Shown: positions 9,013-17,846, numbered from the stretch's first letter. The stretch is DNA of 64,000 bases from Phyllobacterium myrsinacearum (GCF_014138285.1 NZ_JACGXN010000009.1:1-64000), one strand, 5' to 3'. A program made the numbers and translations. The notes: generated by a model not told the origin, from the letters alone.

Positions 9013-9058
9013 GCATAGACACCCTTTGTTGAAGTCATTCCACGTCCCGTTCGGTCGT

Positions 9059-9592
9059 CTAGCCCGGTTTGGCTGGCGTTGCCGCTTTGCGGGCCCGCTC
9101 CCTGTCAGTCAGTCCATCATGCTCACCCATCGGCCGTTCCGGCGGGTTCTCCCACCAATCCTGGCGAAGAGGCTTTCGCTCGGGGTTTCTTGGATAGAAG
9201 ATCAGGTTCTCAGCCTTCGGCGTTTCACCGACAACGAGAAGGCGCACTTCTTCCTCTGTATTGTTGAGAAAACTATGGGAAATCCCCGTCCCTGCAGGAA
9301 AGCCAACACCATCGCCCGGTTTCAGCCGATGCAGCGTGCCGTCAATCCAGACATCGGGCGTACCTTCGATGACATAGACGAATTCCTCCTCCGCGCTTTC
9401 AGCATGGGGGAATGATGTGCGCCTTCCCGGTGGCAACCGCTGATGGTGGATGCCTATTCTACCAAGCCCGAACTGCTGACCGAAGGACGCATCGACGGCA
9501 AGCAGTTCGTGCTCGCCCTTGTAATGATTGTCATCCGGTCCCTCGATCTCAGACCAGTGCGCAATGAAGGGCGGGCGCCCGCTGGATGTCAT
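9059..9592 (-). CDS. Cupin-domain protein
   Basis: A 177-residue single-cupin protein. The metal-binding cupin motif 1 is read as SFPHAESAEEEFVYVIEGTP and motif 2 as FPAGTGISHSFLN; together they give His, Glu and His ligands. A C-terminal tail with DWWENPPERPMGEHDGL is seen in related rhizobial proteins. The start at 9592 (MTSSGRPPF) has GGGAGG about seven bases upstream; the ATG five bases earlier reads into a stop after two codons. Function within the cupin superfamily (dioxygenase, isomerase or binding protein) is open. It lies 46 bp upstream of the kinase-fold gene and may share its transcript. Confidence 0.82.
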   Translation of the reverse strand: MTSSGRPPFIAHWSEIEGPDDNHYKGEHELLAVDASFGQQFGLGRIGIHHQRLPPGRRTSFPHAESAEEEFVYVIEGTPDVWIDGTLHRLKPGDGVGFPAGTGISHSFLNNTEEEVRLLVVGETPKAENLIFYPRNPERKPLRQDWWENPPERPMGEHDGLTDRERARKAATPAKPG

Positions 9593-10012
9593 GTCATGCC
9601 TCCCGATGAACCGAACGGCACGGACACTAGCCAACAAAAATCATCGCTGCAAACCAAGAAGTCGGCACAATAGCAGCCATCCTATACCGAATTGTCCTGC
9701 TTGATTATTCGCAGAGACACTCGTCTGCCCTCCAAAAACCACGCGTTTATCCCCGCGGAGATGGTCCATGTTTTTGAAGCGGCGTGCTCGACGCTTGGTC
9801 TGGAGCTTCTCGAAACTGGAGTGAAGGATCAAGTATTCTAACCAGCGCAACGAAATCAGCGCACCTTAAACGGAGTGATGCATTTGCTTATCAACGGGCG
9901 AATCTGTCAGCACTGCCCTTGGTTATCCGGTTCGCACACCTTTGTACGAAGTATTCCACCTCTCTATTTATCGAGACAGAGCTGAACACAGTGCTTCCAT
10001 TGCCGGTCCAGC
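9593..10012. other. Gene-poor stretch with a possible small-protein remnant
   Basis: No gene can be supported in these 420 bp. On the plus strand one frame between a TAG near 9671 and a TAA near 9841 reads without stops and contains FIPAEMVHVFEAACSTLGLE. That resembles the start of small rhizobial proteins of the type 'AFxxACxxLGL'. There is no ATG or good ribosome-binding site in front, so this may be the tail of a decayed gene. Confidence 0.3.
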
Positions 10013-10423
10013 TCACCGGCTTCCGTTAATCGCCTCAGAATAGCCCTCCAGGTCTTTTGTTCTGGCGGCGATAACTTCTGCACGGCAACTCGGGAAGCTT
10101 AAAACCTGCCCCTCTCGTCCCCAATCGCCATTATCGTAAAACTTACACGACCCCTCTTTAAAGGTGTTCCAAAGGCGCTGCTCCGCCAGGAGAGCGCTTT
10201 TGGTATTTCCCTGAGCGGTTGTGAATAAAGCATTCCAAGCTTTATTGAGCTTATCGTCCTCGCGCTGCACCCAGTCGCCGCCACATTGGCCCCAACTCGG
10301 ATTATCCGTGTATTTTGCGATGCATTTATCGTAGATGTCATCAGATAGAGCGGGCGACGGCACTCCTGCCAGAATTACTCCTAATGCGAGAAGTTTGATT
10401 GAAGTCCCCGTACGCAAGTTCAT
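10013..10423 (-). CDS. Secreted LprI-like (DUF1311) protein
   Basis: A 136-residue exported protein. The start at 10423 (MNLRTGTSIK) has GGGAG about eight bases upstream and opens a clean signal peptide ending near PSPALSDD. The mature part has the DUF1311/LprI pattern: an early Cys (DKCIAKY), a mid-region Leu-Asn-x-Ala-Trp helix (KLNKAWNALF), AEQRLWNTFKEGSCKF, and two further Cys, which suggests disulphides. LprI of Mycobacterium inhibits lysozyme; whether this homologue does is unknown. Frame continues upstream to 10615, but without a ribosome-binding site. Confidence 0.78.
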   Translation of the reverse strand: MNLRTGTSIKLLALGVILAGVPSPALSDDIYDKCIAKYTDNPSWGQCGGDWVQREDDKLNKAWNALFTTAQGNTKSALLAEQRLWNTFKEGSCKFYDNGDWGREGQVLSFPSCRAEVIAARTKDLEGYSEAINGSR

Positions 10424-10599
10424 GTCATTCGCTCCCGATCCGAAAAAGTAAAAAGCAATCTGTGCTGAAATGGGAATCTTCTCAAGGCACAGTCTTGACT
10501 CTTCCGCCTGATGAGAACGAATATAGAACATCACGTTACGATGTCCTGTTGTCTTCATAAGGGCTCGGGCAATCTGAGGTTCAGATAGGAAGATTCCGA

Positions 10600-10842
10600 A
10601 TGGCTCAACCTCCAAAACTCATAGTTGTCATGGCATTTTCCCGATCGGACGAAGGCGAACTCGTTCCGGCATTTGAACCCGTGCAATTCGATACGGAAGA
10701 ACGCGCGCTGCGATCTGCCAGAAGTTTGGCTGGTCAACACGTTGGCGTTTTGGCCTGGTCCCGTGAAGCGGATCCCAATATTGGAGAATACGGGCCGCCC
10801 GCGGTGCTGTTCCAATCCGGGGAAGTCCCAGACATGGAATAG
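10600..10842 (+). CDS. Small conserved hypothetical protein
   Basis: An 80-residue acidic protein (MAQPPKLIVVMAFSRSDEGE...). AGGAAG nine bases upstream of the ATG at 10600 supports the start. The sequence resembles small rhizobial proteins with the pattern KLIVVMAFxRxxxGELVPAF followed by AWSREADPNIGEYGPP; this recognition is from memory. There is no signal peptide or membrane segment. No function is known. It is transcribed divergently from the DUF1311 gene. Confidence 0.72.
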   Translation: MAQPPKLIVVMAFSRSDEGELVPAFEPVQFDTEERALRSARSLAGQHVGVLAWSREADPNIGEYGPPAVLFQSGEVPDME

Positions 10843-11183
10843 CTCATGCTCGTAAAAAAGCGTTTCTCCACAAAACGTCTGAAGCCATAAATGCTATCGC
10901 GCATCGATCGCGATGTCGGGAACGCCGGCTGATGACCAGCAAATGAAGATTGCCTGCCAATTGGACAATTATGCCGATGATTTGAATTTTCATGCCCGAA
11001 AAGACCAGAGCAATAATGCTGGAAGTCTCCGGCTCTTTGCCGATTTTTCGATTGCTGACGGGTATCAAGCAAGAAGTGCTGGACGAAAACGGCCGAAACC
11101 ATTGATAGTCCAAGATACCGGTATCGCTTTCTTCAACGACGCGTCCTGAAGAAGCGAAGCCTCGATTGCATCAGGAGGCCTCG
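10843..11183. other. Intergenic region, no supported gene
   Basis: Overlapping frames of 70-120 codons occur on both strands, but none has a convincing start signal or family pattern, and they exclude one another. The best ribosome-binding site in the stretch, CAGGAGG at 11172-11178, belongs to the next gene. Confidence 0.5.
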
Positions 11184-11888
11184 TTGCGCAACATAGATTT
11201 CAGTTCATGGCAAAGCCTTGGCGCCACGCTTATTGGCCTTGCAATGTTCACGCTGATCGGTGTCGGTATTCGGCTGTTGATGATGCTCACCATCCAACAG
11301 CGTCGAGAGCGCATGAACCGGCAAATCAACGAGCGGCTCCGTACGTTGATTGCAGCATATAAAGTTTTGGGCGGTTCATTTACTGGAAACCTCACAGTTG
11401 ATCCTGCTCATCTCCGCGACTTGCGCAGTGTATCAATATCTGAGGTGGATTCTGAAGACCCCCTTCATTTGACGGACGAGAAGCCAAGACGATCTGACCG
11501 CCCTCGACGAATACGCGATGCCGTGGAAGCAGCTCTTTCAGATGTCATACTTCTTGGAACCGACGAACAGGTACGCCTGGCAGAGCGAGCTGCTCGCGAA
11601 TTGGTTGCGGGACGCCCTGTCCATACGCACGAGCTCGTCATCGCATTGAGAAATTTCATTCGCAAAGCACTCGATCTCGATCCGGTTCCCACGGATCTGA
11701 GCATTCCGATGCAAGGCCCAACGAGGCCATCGACATCCGGCGGACGCAATAAAGGGGAAACAGAAGGGTCCAAACGAGGCGGTGGAAGCGGTAGTATGGG
11801 TGGTGGCGGAATGGGCGGCGGCGGAATGGGTATGACCGGCGGATCAATTGGAAGCGAAGAACCACCCTCATCCGGTCATTCAACCTGA
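11184..11888 (+). CDS. Membrane-anchored protein with Gly/Met-rich tail
   Basis: A 234-residue protein. AGGAGG at 11173-11178 points to a TTG start at 11184 (residues MRNIDFSSWQSLG). One membrane helix (about 10-32, ATLIGLAMFTLIGVGIRLLM) is followed by a basic cytoplasmic region INERLRTLIAAYKVLGGSFTG. A helical domain (RRIRDAVEAALSDVILLGT...HTHELVIALRNFIRKALDLD) comes next. The last ~50 residues are low complexity, rich in Gly, Met and Ser. Similar proteins without known function occur in rhizobia and other proteobacteria. Two 15-bp tandem units at 11802-11831 build part of the Gly tail and could vary in number. Confidence 0.75.
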   Translation: MRNIDFSSWQSLGATLIGLAMFTLIGVGIRLLMMLTIQQRRERMNRQINERLRTLIAAYKVLGGSFTGNLTVDPAHLRDLRSVSISEVDSEDPLHLTDEKPRRSDRPRRIRDAVEAALSDVILLGTDEQVRLAERAARELVAGRPVHTHELVIALRNFIRKALDLDPVPTDLSIPMQGPTRPSTSGGRNKGETEGSKRGGGSGSMGGGGMGGGGMGMTGGSIGSEEPPSSGHST

Positions 11889-12050
11889 TATCATGGTGAA
11901 GTAGGAAAACAGCGAGACTCCAGGAAATTATAATTGCGAACCCATCGCCCGCATCAACCGAACGCCTGAACGATGTAGGTCTTCATCTCTTCGGATAGTT
12001 TCGCTTTGGCCATGGCTGTGTCAAAGTCCGGTAAAATACGGGGAGAAGGA

Positions 12051-12242
12051 ATGGCGACTGGGAAATGCCCAAAATGCGAACGCGCGCTGTCCAACATTAA
12101 GGTGCAACCGGTCAATCTGGTCTACGGACCAAAGCACCTGCGTGGCGGAGCATTCGTATGTCCGCACTGTAATACCGTGATAAACGTTTCACTGGATCCG
12201 GCACTGGTAGCAGATGCCTTGCGCCGCAGTTCCCGTCGCTGA
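12051..12242 (+). CDS. Small zinc-ribbon protein
   Basis: A 63-residue protein with two Cys pairs, KCPKCERA near the start and FVCPHCNTVI in the middle, spaced like a rubredoxin/zinc-ribbon knuckle. The start at 12051 (MATGKCPKC) has GGGGAGAAGG immediately upstream. The frame is open to 12006, but that segment has no good start context. It ends with basic residues (ALRRSSRR), so it may touch nucleic acid or act in a larger complex. It is not a named family. Confidence 0.65.
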   Translation: MATGKCPKCERALSNIKVQPVNLVYGPKHLRGGAFVCPHCNTVINVSLDPALVADALRRSSRR

Positions 12243-12423
12243 GATCAGGCCGCGTGCAATTGGCACGTGGCGGGCATCGAGCCGTTCTCCTTGTGGATGA
12301 CAAGGATGGGATCAGCCATCGCCGGTTCCGGTTCGCCTTTGCTCCAACGCGTAGGATGTAAATTCGCCCCCGGCACCTCAAAAAAGGTGCTGGTTGATCA
12401 ATCAATTGAAAGTGAAGGAAAAA

Positions 12424-12499
12424 TGGTGCCCCCGGAGAGACTCGAACTCCCGACCCTCTGATTACAAATCAGATGCTCTACCAACTGAGCTACAAGGGC
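12424..12499 (-). tRNA. tRNA-Thr (anticodon TGT)
   Basis: A 76-nt cloverleaf on the minus strand starting GCCCTTGTAGCTCAGTTGG and ending CCGGGGGCACCA with encoded CCA. The anticodon loop TTTGTAA gives TGT, and the T-loop is GAGTTCGAGTCTC. It stands alone 155 bp upstream of nadK, on the opposite strand. Confidence 0.96.
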
Positions 12500-12654
12500 A
12501 GCGGCGTCCGATTAGCACAAACATTCCTGATGTAAAATGAAAAAACAGCACTTTATGCAAATTTCCCGCTTTTTTTGAATCAACAGCATTTTGCCAGATC
12601 AATCGCGCCGTGCTAGGCGATACGTCCTTGAGATGCTCGGACACGCAGGCAGCC

Positions 12655-13428
12655 ATGAACCGGAATATTGAAACCTTTGCTTTTCTCTCCTCCGGAACGC
12701 CGGAATCCGACGAGGCTATGGATAATCTTGTCAAGCTCTATGGGCAGACAGCGCCCAAGGATGCCGATGTCATCATCGCGCTTGGCGGAGACGGCTTCAT
12801 GCTGCAGACGCTGCAGAACCACATGAACCAGGGCAAGATGACCTATGGCATGAATCGCGGCTCTATCGGCTTTCTCATGAATGAATACAGCGAGACCGGT
12901 CTGAAAGAACGCGTCGAGGCGGCACAGGCTGAAACCATCCGTCCGCTGAAGATGGTGGCGGAATCGCTCGAGGAAGGCACAGTTACCTCCTTTGCACTCA
13001 ATGATGTCTATTTGCTTCGTCAGTCCTATCAGGCGGCAAAGATCAGGATCACGGTCGATGACCAGGTTCGCCTGGAAGAATTGATCTGTGATGGCGTGAT
13101 GGTGGCAACGCCTGCAGGCTCAACCGCCTATAATCTGTCCGCACAGGGGCCTATTCTGCCACTCGATGCCCGTTTACTCGCGCTCACGCCGGTTTCGCCG
13201 TTCCGTCCGCGCCGCTGGCGCGGTGCGCTCCTGTCAAACAAGGTGACTGTGCGGCTTGATATTCTTGAACCGGAAAAGCGCCCCGTGAATGCTGTCGCTG
13301 ACCACACGGAAGTAAAATCTGTTCTTTCCGTCACTGTTGAAGAAGCCGCGCAATTGCGCGCAACCATTCTGTTTGACAAGAATCACTCATGGAACGAACG
13401 AATTCTCAAAGAACAGTTCCTTTATTGA
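12655..13428 (+). CDS. nadK: NAD kinase
   Basis: A 257-residue ATP-NAD kinase making NADP+. The nucleotide motif LGGDG (GGDG at 44-47) carries the catalytic Asp. IGFLMNEYSE holds the Asn-Glu pair for NAD contacts, and GSTAYNLSAQGPILP is the second signature. The start MNRNIETFAF at 12655 matches the usual alphaproteobacterial length. The frame is open to 12610, but no conserved residues lie there and no ribosome-binding site is clear. It is cytosolic and probably its own transcript. Confidence 0.95.
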   Translation: MNRNIETFAFLSSGTPESDEAMDNLVKLYGQTAPKDADVIIALGGDGFMLQTLQNHMNQGKMTYGMNRGSIGFLMNEYSETGLKERVEAAQAETIRPLKMVAESLEEGTVTSFALNDVYLLRQSYQAAKIRITVDDQVRLEELICDGVMVATPAGSTAYNLSAQGPILPLDARLLALTPVSPFRPRRWRGALLSNKVTVRLDILEPEKRPVNAVADHTEVKSVLSVTVEEAAQLRATILFDKNHSWNERILKEQFLY

Positions 13429-13617
13429 CAACATTAGCTTAAAGTGATGAACAATTGTAACGGACTCTTAAATCTCACGGGACGCAAGAGTTGACTTTTG
13501 CCGGTATGGGCCCTAACGCCATTCCTGCAAGACACTGTGCAATAAAAAGCACCCATTCCATTGGCAAAAATGACGGACATGTGCGGCATCGACTGCAGAT
13601 AGAAAGTTAAATCTCCA

Positions 13618-15147
13618 TTGACCACGTTCGCTGATCTGGGCCTTTCGCCGAAAGTGCTCAATGCTGTCGAAGCAGCAGGATACACCATCCCCACTCCGAT
13701 TCAGGCAGGAGCCATCCCGCACGCGCTGCAGCGCAAGGATGTTCTTGGTATTGCCCAGACCGGAACAGGCAAGACGGCGTCCTTCGTGCTGCCGATGCTG
13801 ACGCTGCTCGAACAGGGTCGCGCCCGTGCACGCATGCCGCGCACACTGATCCTGGAGCCGACACGCGAACTCGCGGCGCAGGTCGAGGAAAACTTCGTCA
13901 AATACGGCAAGAACCATCGGCTCAACGTTGCGTTGCTGATTGGCGGCGTTTCTTTTGATGACCAGTTGCGCAAGCTCGAACGCGGCGCCGATGTGCTTAT
14001 CGCCACGCCCGGCCGCCTGCTTGACCATTTCGAACGGGGCAAGCTGCTTCTGACCGGCGTTGACATTCTCGTCATCGACGAAGCTGACCGCATGCTCGAC
14101 ATGGGTTTCATTCCCGATATCGAACGCATCTGCAAGCTGATCCCCTTCACCCGTCAGACGCTGTTCTTCTCGGCTACCATGCCGCCGGAGATTACCAAAC
14201 TGACCGAACAGTTCCTGCATGCTCCCGTCCGCGTGGAAGTTGCGAAAGCCGCGACTACGGCCAAGACCGTCGAGCAGCAGTTGGTCAAGTCAGGCAAGAA
14301 GGATTGGGAAAAGCGCGCCAAGCTGCGCGATCTGATCCGCGCCGAAGAAGATGGCCTGAAGAACGCAATCATCTTCTGCAACCGCAAGAAGGACGTCTCG
14401 GAGCTGTTCCGCTCGCTGGTCAAGCATGAGTTTGACGCCGGTGCCCTGCATGGCGATATGGATCAGCGCGCCCGCACGACGATGTTGGCCAATTTCAAGG
14501 ACGGCAAGCTGAAGATCCTCGTTGCCTCCGATGTGGCGGCACGCGGTCTCGATATTCCTGACGTCAGCCATGTCTTCAATTTCGACGTACCGATTCATTC
14601 GGAAGATTACGTGCACCGCATTGGCCGTACCGGCCGCGCGGGACGTTCCGGCAAGGCTTTCACGCTGGTCACTCCAGCCGATGTGAAACATCTCGCATCC
14701 ATCGAAAAACTGATCGGCGAAGACATCAACTGGTACGATGGCGATCTTGCCACCCTGCCCGTTTCGGAAGAAACAGACGAAGCGCCGCGTCGTGGCCGCA
14801 ATACCCGCGGCAAGAGCGAGACCAAGCGCAAGCCGCGCAATGAGGGCCGCGAACGTGAGCGCCCGCAGTCGGAAATCGATATCATTGCCGCCGCCGAACG
14901 CGCCAAGGAAACCGGCGATCAGCCTGTCATTGCTGATGAGCCAATCAAAAAGACAGCCGAGAAGCCGCAGAAGGCTGCCATCAAGGCCGACAATGAGCAG
15001 CGTCGCGCCCGTCCCGCTGCCCAGCAGGAACAGCCGCGCCGCGAACGGGATCGCGATCACCGTCGTGACCGGGGTGATAATGAACCGTCGCCGGTCGGTT
15101 TTGGCGATGAAATTCCCGCCTTCATGCTGATCGACACAAAAATCTGA
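13618..15147 (+). CDS. rhlE: DEAD-box RNA helicase, RhlE type
   Basis: A 509-residue ATP-dependent RNA helicase. The Q motif (PTPIQA) comes first, then motif I AQTGTGKT (46-53), PTRELA, TPGR, DEAD (153-156), SAT (184-186) and HRIGRTGRAGR in motif VI. The C-terminal ~120 residues are charged and Arg-rich, typical of RhlE/RNA-binding tails, ending GDEIPAFMLIDTKI. The start is TTG at 13618: an in-frame TAG at 13600 leaves no ATG upstream, and MTTFADLGLS is the normal start. In alphaproteobacteria RhlE works in RNA decay and ribosome assembly, often at low temperature. The downstream Nudix gene starts 11 bp after its stop. Confidence 0.93.
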   Translation: MTTFADLGLSPKVLNAVEAAGYTIPTPIQAGAIPHALQRKDVLGIAQTGTGKTASFVLPMLTLLEQGRARARMPRTLILEPTRELAAQVEENFVKYGKNHRLNVALLIGGVSFDDQLRKLERGADVLIATPGRLLDHFERGKLLLTGVDILVIDEADRMLDMGFIPDIERICKLIPFTRQTLFFSATMPPEITKLTEQFLHAPVRVEVAKAATTAKTVEQQLVKSGKKDWEKRAKLRDLIRAEEDGLKNAIIFCNRKKDVSELFRSLVKHEFDAGALHGDMDQRARTTMLANFKDGKLKILVASDVAARGLDIPDVSHVFNFDVPIHSEDYVHRIGRTGRAGRSGKAFTLVTPADVKHLASIEKLIGEDINWYDGDLATLPVSEETDEAPRRGRNTRGKSETKRKPRNEGRERERPQSEIDIIAAAERAKETGDQPVIADEPIKKTAEKPQKAAIKADNEQRRARPAAQQEQPRRERDRDHRRDRGDNEPSPVGFGDEIPAFMLIDTKI

Positions 15148-15158
15148 GGGCTCCAACC

Positions 15159-15560
15159 GTGAATGCACCGGGCGTCGGATGTGGAATCGTCTTCTTAAAA
15201 GATCGCCATATCCTCTTGCTACAGCGCAAGAAAAGCCCGGAGATCGGCGCCTGGGGCATCCCGGGCGGGAAAATCGACTTTCTGGAAACTGCCGAACAGG
15301 CAATCCGGCGCGAAGCGCTGGAGGAAACCGGACTTGAAGCCGGCAACATCAAGTTACTGGGCCTCAGTGAGCAGCTTTTCCACGATGAAAATCAGCATTG
15401 GTTTGGCGTTCTTTTTCAGGCACAGAACTTTTCCGGTGAAATACAACTGCTTGAACCGGACAAACATGGCGGTATCGACTGGTTTCCACTCGACAACTTG
15501 CCGGACAAACTGACACTCCCCACAGTTCATGCATTGGATCTGATCGGCCAAACGGCCTGA
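15159..15560 (+). CDS. Nudix hydrolase
   Basis: A 133-residue Nudix protein. The box GX5EX7REUXEEXGU is present: GGKIDFLETAEQAIRREALE followed by ETGL. It binds a divalent metal and cleaves nucleoside-diphosphate-linked compounds. Start is GTG at 15159 with TGAGGG upstream. Close spacing to the helicase gene suggests co-transcription. The substrate is unknown; the WGIPGGKID pattern is common to MutT-like and ADP-ribose-type members. Confidence 0.9.
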   Translation: MNAPGVGCGIVFLKDRHILLLQRKKSPEIGAWGIPGGKIDFLETAEQAIRREALEETGLEAGNIKLLGLSEQLFHDENQHWFGVLFQAQNFSGEIQLLEPDKHGGIDWFPLDNLPDKLTLPTVHALDLIGQTA

Positions 15561-15597
15561 CAAGCCCATAGAAGCCCTATAGAGCGCTTCCGAACCT

Positions 15598-15921
15598 CTA
15601 TGCCTGTCTGGCCACCCGCAGCGAGGCCTCGTAGGCCTTGCGGGCCCATTCGGTCATGATATCAGGGTCATCGAACGCATCGGCTGGAACGGACCAATAC
15701 GGCATGTTGACGATCTTCGACTTGCCTTCATAATTCCAGCGTCGGCATCCGGCCGCCTCAAAATCCGGGGCGGAAACCGCATCGGCCTTGAGCAGGATTT
15801 CGTCAGCTACCTCAAGCGCAATGATCAGACCATTGTGATAGATGCCCTTGCCGCCAAACATACGTTTGATGGTAACAGGCCCAAGCCCGGAAAACAGATC
15901 GTGAATCGCGTCATTGTCCAT
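15598..15921 (-). CDS. TfoX N-terminal-domain protein
   Basis: A 107-residue TfoX_N protein. The hallmark IKRMFGGKGIY follows the start, with later ADEILLKAD and MPYWSVPADAFDD. In gamma-proteobacteria TfoX (Sxy) controls competence, but stand-alone N-domains in rhizobia have no known role. The start at 15921 (MDNDAIHDL) is chosen by family length. An ATG at 15984 has a better ribosome-binding site (GGAG, eight bases before) and would add 21 residues, so the true start is open. Converges with the Nudix gene. Confidence 0.78.
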   Translation of the reverse strand: MDNDAIHDLFSGLGPVTIKRMFGGKGIYHNGLIIALEVADEILLKADAVSAPDFEAAGCRRWNYEGKSKIVNMPYWSVPADAFDDPDIMTEWARKAYEASLRVARQA

Positions 15922-16023
15922 GCGTGCAGTATTGCAGGCAGCGCGTGTGCCGTCACGCCCAAAAACAATGATGGGAGCAGACATTACATCCACTCCCACG
16001 CAGCAATAGAAGTCGGGTCAAAA

Positions 16024-16398
16024 TCAGGACGCGGCGGATGCCATAGCTTCCGGCTTGGCGGGGGTCAATTCAACCGACTCACCGCAGCCGCAGGCTGATG
16101 TCTGATTGGGGTTGTTGAAGACAAAGCCCGTACGCAGGGTTGTTACCTCGAAGTCCATCTGGGTGCCCAGGAGATAAAGCACGGCTTCCGGTGCCACGAA
16201 GACCTTGGAACCATCCTTCTCGACGATATCATCGCCGGGTTTGGCTTCGGTAACGAGATCGATGGTATATTCCATACCGGCGCAACCGCCCTTCTTGATG
16301 CCGACACGAATGCCAAGCGCATTCTCGCGCGTCGCTACAATCTCGCTTACGCGGGTAGCGGCAGCCTCAGTCAACGTCATGACAGAAAAACGACCCAT
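16024..16398 (-). CDS. sufA: Fe-S carrier protein, HesB/IscA/SufA family
   Basis: A 124-residue A-type carrier that receives clusters from SufBCD and passes them to target proteins. The three conserved Cys are in KKGGCAGMEY and in the C-terminal CGCGES pair. MTLTEAAATRVSEI is the normal beginning; the ATG at 16398 adds MGRFSV. It is on the same strand as the suf operon, but an opposite-strand gene and a repeat array sit between them, so it must have its own promoter in 16399-16523. Confidence 0.9.
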   Translation of the reverse strand: MGRFSVMTLTEAAATRVSEIVATRENALGIRVGIKKGGCAGMEYTIDLVTEAKPGDDIVEKDGSKVFVAPEAVLYLLGTQMDFEVTTLRTGFVFNNPNQTSACGCGESVELTPAKPEAMASAAS

Positions 16399-16523
16399 TT
16401 CTCATCTCTCTTGGTTCAGATCGTACAACGATCAGTCTGTACCATAGTTAGTGTTACATAACCGTCACCGCAAGTGTTCAAACTGGTCTCGTCCGAAAAA
16501 CCCGCACGCAGAAGGCAGAAATC

Positions 16524-17126
16524 ATGAATTACCGCCATCTCATCCTTTCCACTATCGCCGGCATGGCGCTGACGCTAACGCCTGCGCTTGCTCAGGAGGC
16601 CAAGAAGCCCGAACCCAAGCAGGAAACCGGTGCAAAGCCTGCAGCGCCCGCTGAAGCGGCTCCAACGGAGCCTGCGCCCAAGGAGGCGGCTGAGGCGCCC
16701 AATCAATCCGTGCCGGATTACCTCGATGACCGCAGCACACCGGAGCAACTGGTCAAATCCTATTACAACGCCATCAATCGCCAGGAATATGCACGCGCCT
16801 ACAGCTATTATGCTGATGAAGGCCACACCCAACCATTTCCGCAGTTCCAGGCCGGTTATGAGAATACCGTCTCGGTAGAGCTTCGCCTTGGCAAAGCCGA
16901 AAGCGAGGGAGCGGCCGGTTCAACCTATTGGAGCCTTCCTCTGGCGATCGAATCAAAGCAGAAGGATGGGAAACTTACCGTCTATAATGGTTGTTACCGG
17001 CTGCGGCTGGCCAATGCGGCCATTCAGGGTGTTCCCTTCGTTCCCTTGTCCATTCTTGATGGCACATTGCAGAAATTCGAGAAACCGCTGGATCAAAGCG
17101 TCCCCGAAGCATGCGAGGCACCCTAG
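16524..17126 (+). CDS. Exported hypothetical protein with Ala/Pro-rich linker
   Basis: A 200-residue secreted protein. The signal peptide (MNYRHLILSTIAGMALTLTPALAQ) is followed by a Lys/Pro/Ala-rich linker to about residue 60, perhaps crossing the wall. A globular part begins at STPEQLVKSYYNAINRQEYA and may be NTF2-like. Two Cys (GCYRLRL and PEACEAP) could form a disulphide. AAGG eight bases upstream supports the ATG at 16524. The gene lies on the opposite strand between sufA and sufT and no family name is recognised. Confidence 0.75.
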   Translation: MNYRHLILSTIAGMALTLTPALAQEAKKPEPKQETGAKPAAPAEAAPTEPAPKEAAEAPNQSVPDYLDDRSTPEQLVKSYYNAINRQEYARAYSYYADEGHTQPFPQFQAGYENTVSVELRLGKAESEGAAGSTYWSLPLAIESKQKDGKLTVYNGCYRLRLANAAIQGVPFVPLSILDGTLQKFEKPLDQSVPEACEAP

Positions 17127-17272
17127 GGATGTGAAGCTTTGGGGACGTGACACGCTCTGGGAGAGGTAGGGAGCGCGCCCGGGACGTAAAGGCGCTCCGG
17201 GAGCATGCAATTACCCCCAGGGCATGAAGCTTTGGGGAGATGAACCGCCCAGGGGCGCATCGAACGCCTTGG
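17125..17272. repeat. Degenerate 18-bp tandem repeat array
   Basis: Eight units can be laid end to end: six of exactly 18 bp and two (17161-17180, 17199-17218) of 20 bp. Examples are AGGGATGTGAAGCTTTGG at 17125, GGGACGTAAAGGCGCTCC at 17181 and AGGGCATGAAGCTTTGGG at 17219. A loose consensus is GRGRYRTGAARCYYYKGG. The array begins on the stop codon of the upstream gene. In one minus-strand frame it would read as hexapeptides, but no gene is evident. Confidence 0.6.
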
Positions 17273-17846
17273 GATTCTTCGGCGCGCACCATTGATCAAA
17301 CTGGCACCTGGCATGCGGGCGAGACGCATGCTTGCATTTCAGCGCGCGGCCATTTGCTTCACCGCCGACTTCTTTAAAAATAGCTGGCGATGCCGGCGAT
17401 CGCCGCCAGCAATCCCGCACATGCCGCAGCCAGCGAGCCTTTTGCATTCTGCTCGGCCTGTTCCATGGCTGACGAAGCAACATCAAACGCTACCGGCCGG
17501 CCATCGCACAGTCCGGCAAGATCAGCGCGTGTCAGAATTTCGGTGGAGGAATACCAATGCCACGCTGCCTTCAGGACGCAAAAAATCATGCCAGTCTAGC
17601 CAAAGCGCGCAATCCAGACCGCGAACGGCAAATCAAAATCCATAAAAAACTCAAGCGCTATGCTCGCAAGCTCCCCCAGCATCACGGCAAGATCAGCCGT
17701 CAATACGTCCGGGCACCGTGCAGCCGGTTAACATACTTGCAAGAACAATGCAGAAAATCACCTCCGCACCATGCTCGCCAGTCATGCGCTTGACAATTCG
17801 TACTTATACGTAGGTCAAAGGTCCAATAACGGCCCGGAAGAGCCGA
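17273..17846. other. Gene-poor region between repeat array and sufT
   Basis: This 574-bp stretch holds one possible small gene on the minus strand (17374-17589). The rest, including the AT-richer 17590-17840 just downstream of sufT, shows no convincing gene or strong hairpin. Confidence 0.4.
17374..17589 (-). CDS. Possible small membrane protein
   Basis: A 71-residue frame with a hydrophobic C-terminus (GSLAAACAGLLAAIAGIASYF) that could be one membrane helix. The codon pattern looks like coding sequence. There is no clear ribosome-binding site before the ATG and no family is recognised. It could equally be chance. The overlapping plus-strand frame (17292-17645) is less protein-like. Confidence 0.35.
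   Translation of the reverse strand: MIFCVLKAAWHWYSSTEILTRADLAGLCDGRPVAFDVASSAMEQAEQNAKGSLAAACAGLLAAIAGIASYF

Noticed and set aside
12424..12499. tRNA-Thr as an integration site
   Set aside because: No repeated tRNA 3' end or integrase gene was found in the flanks.
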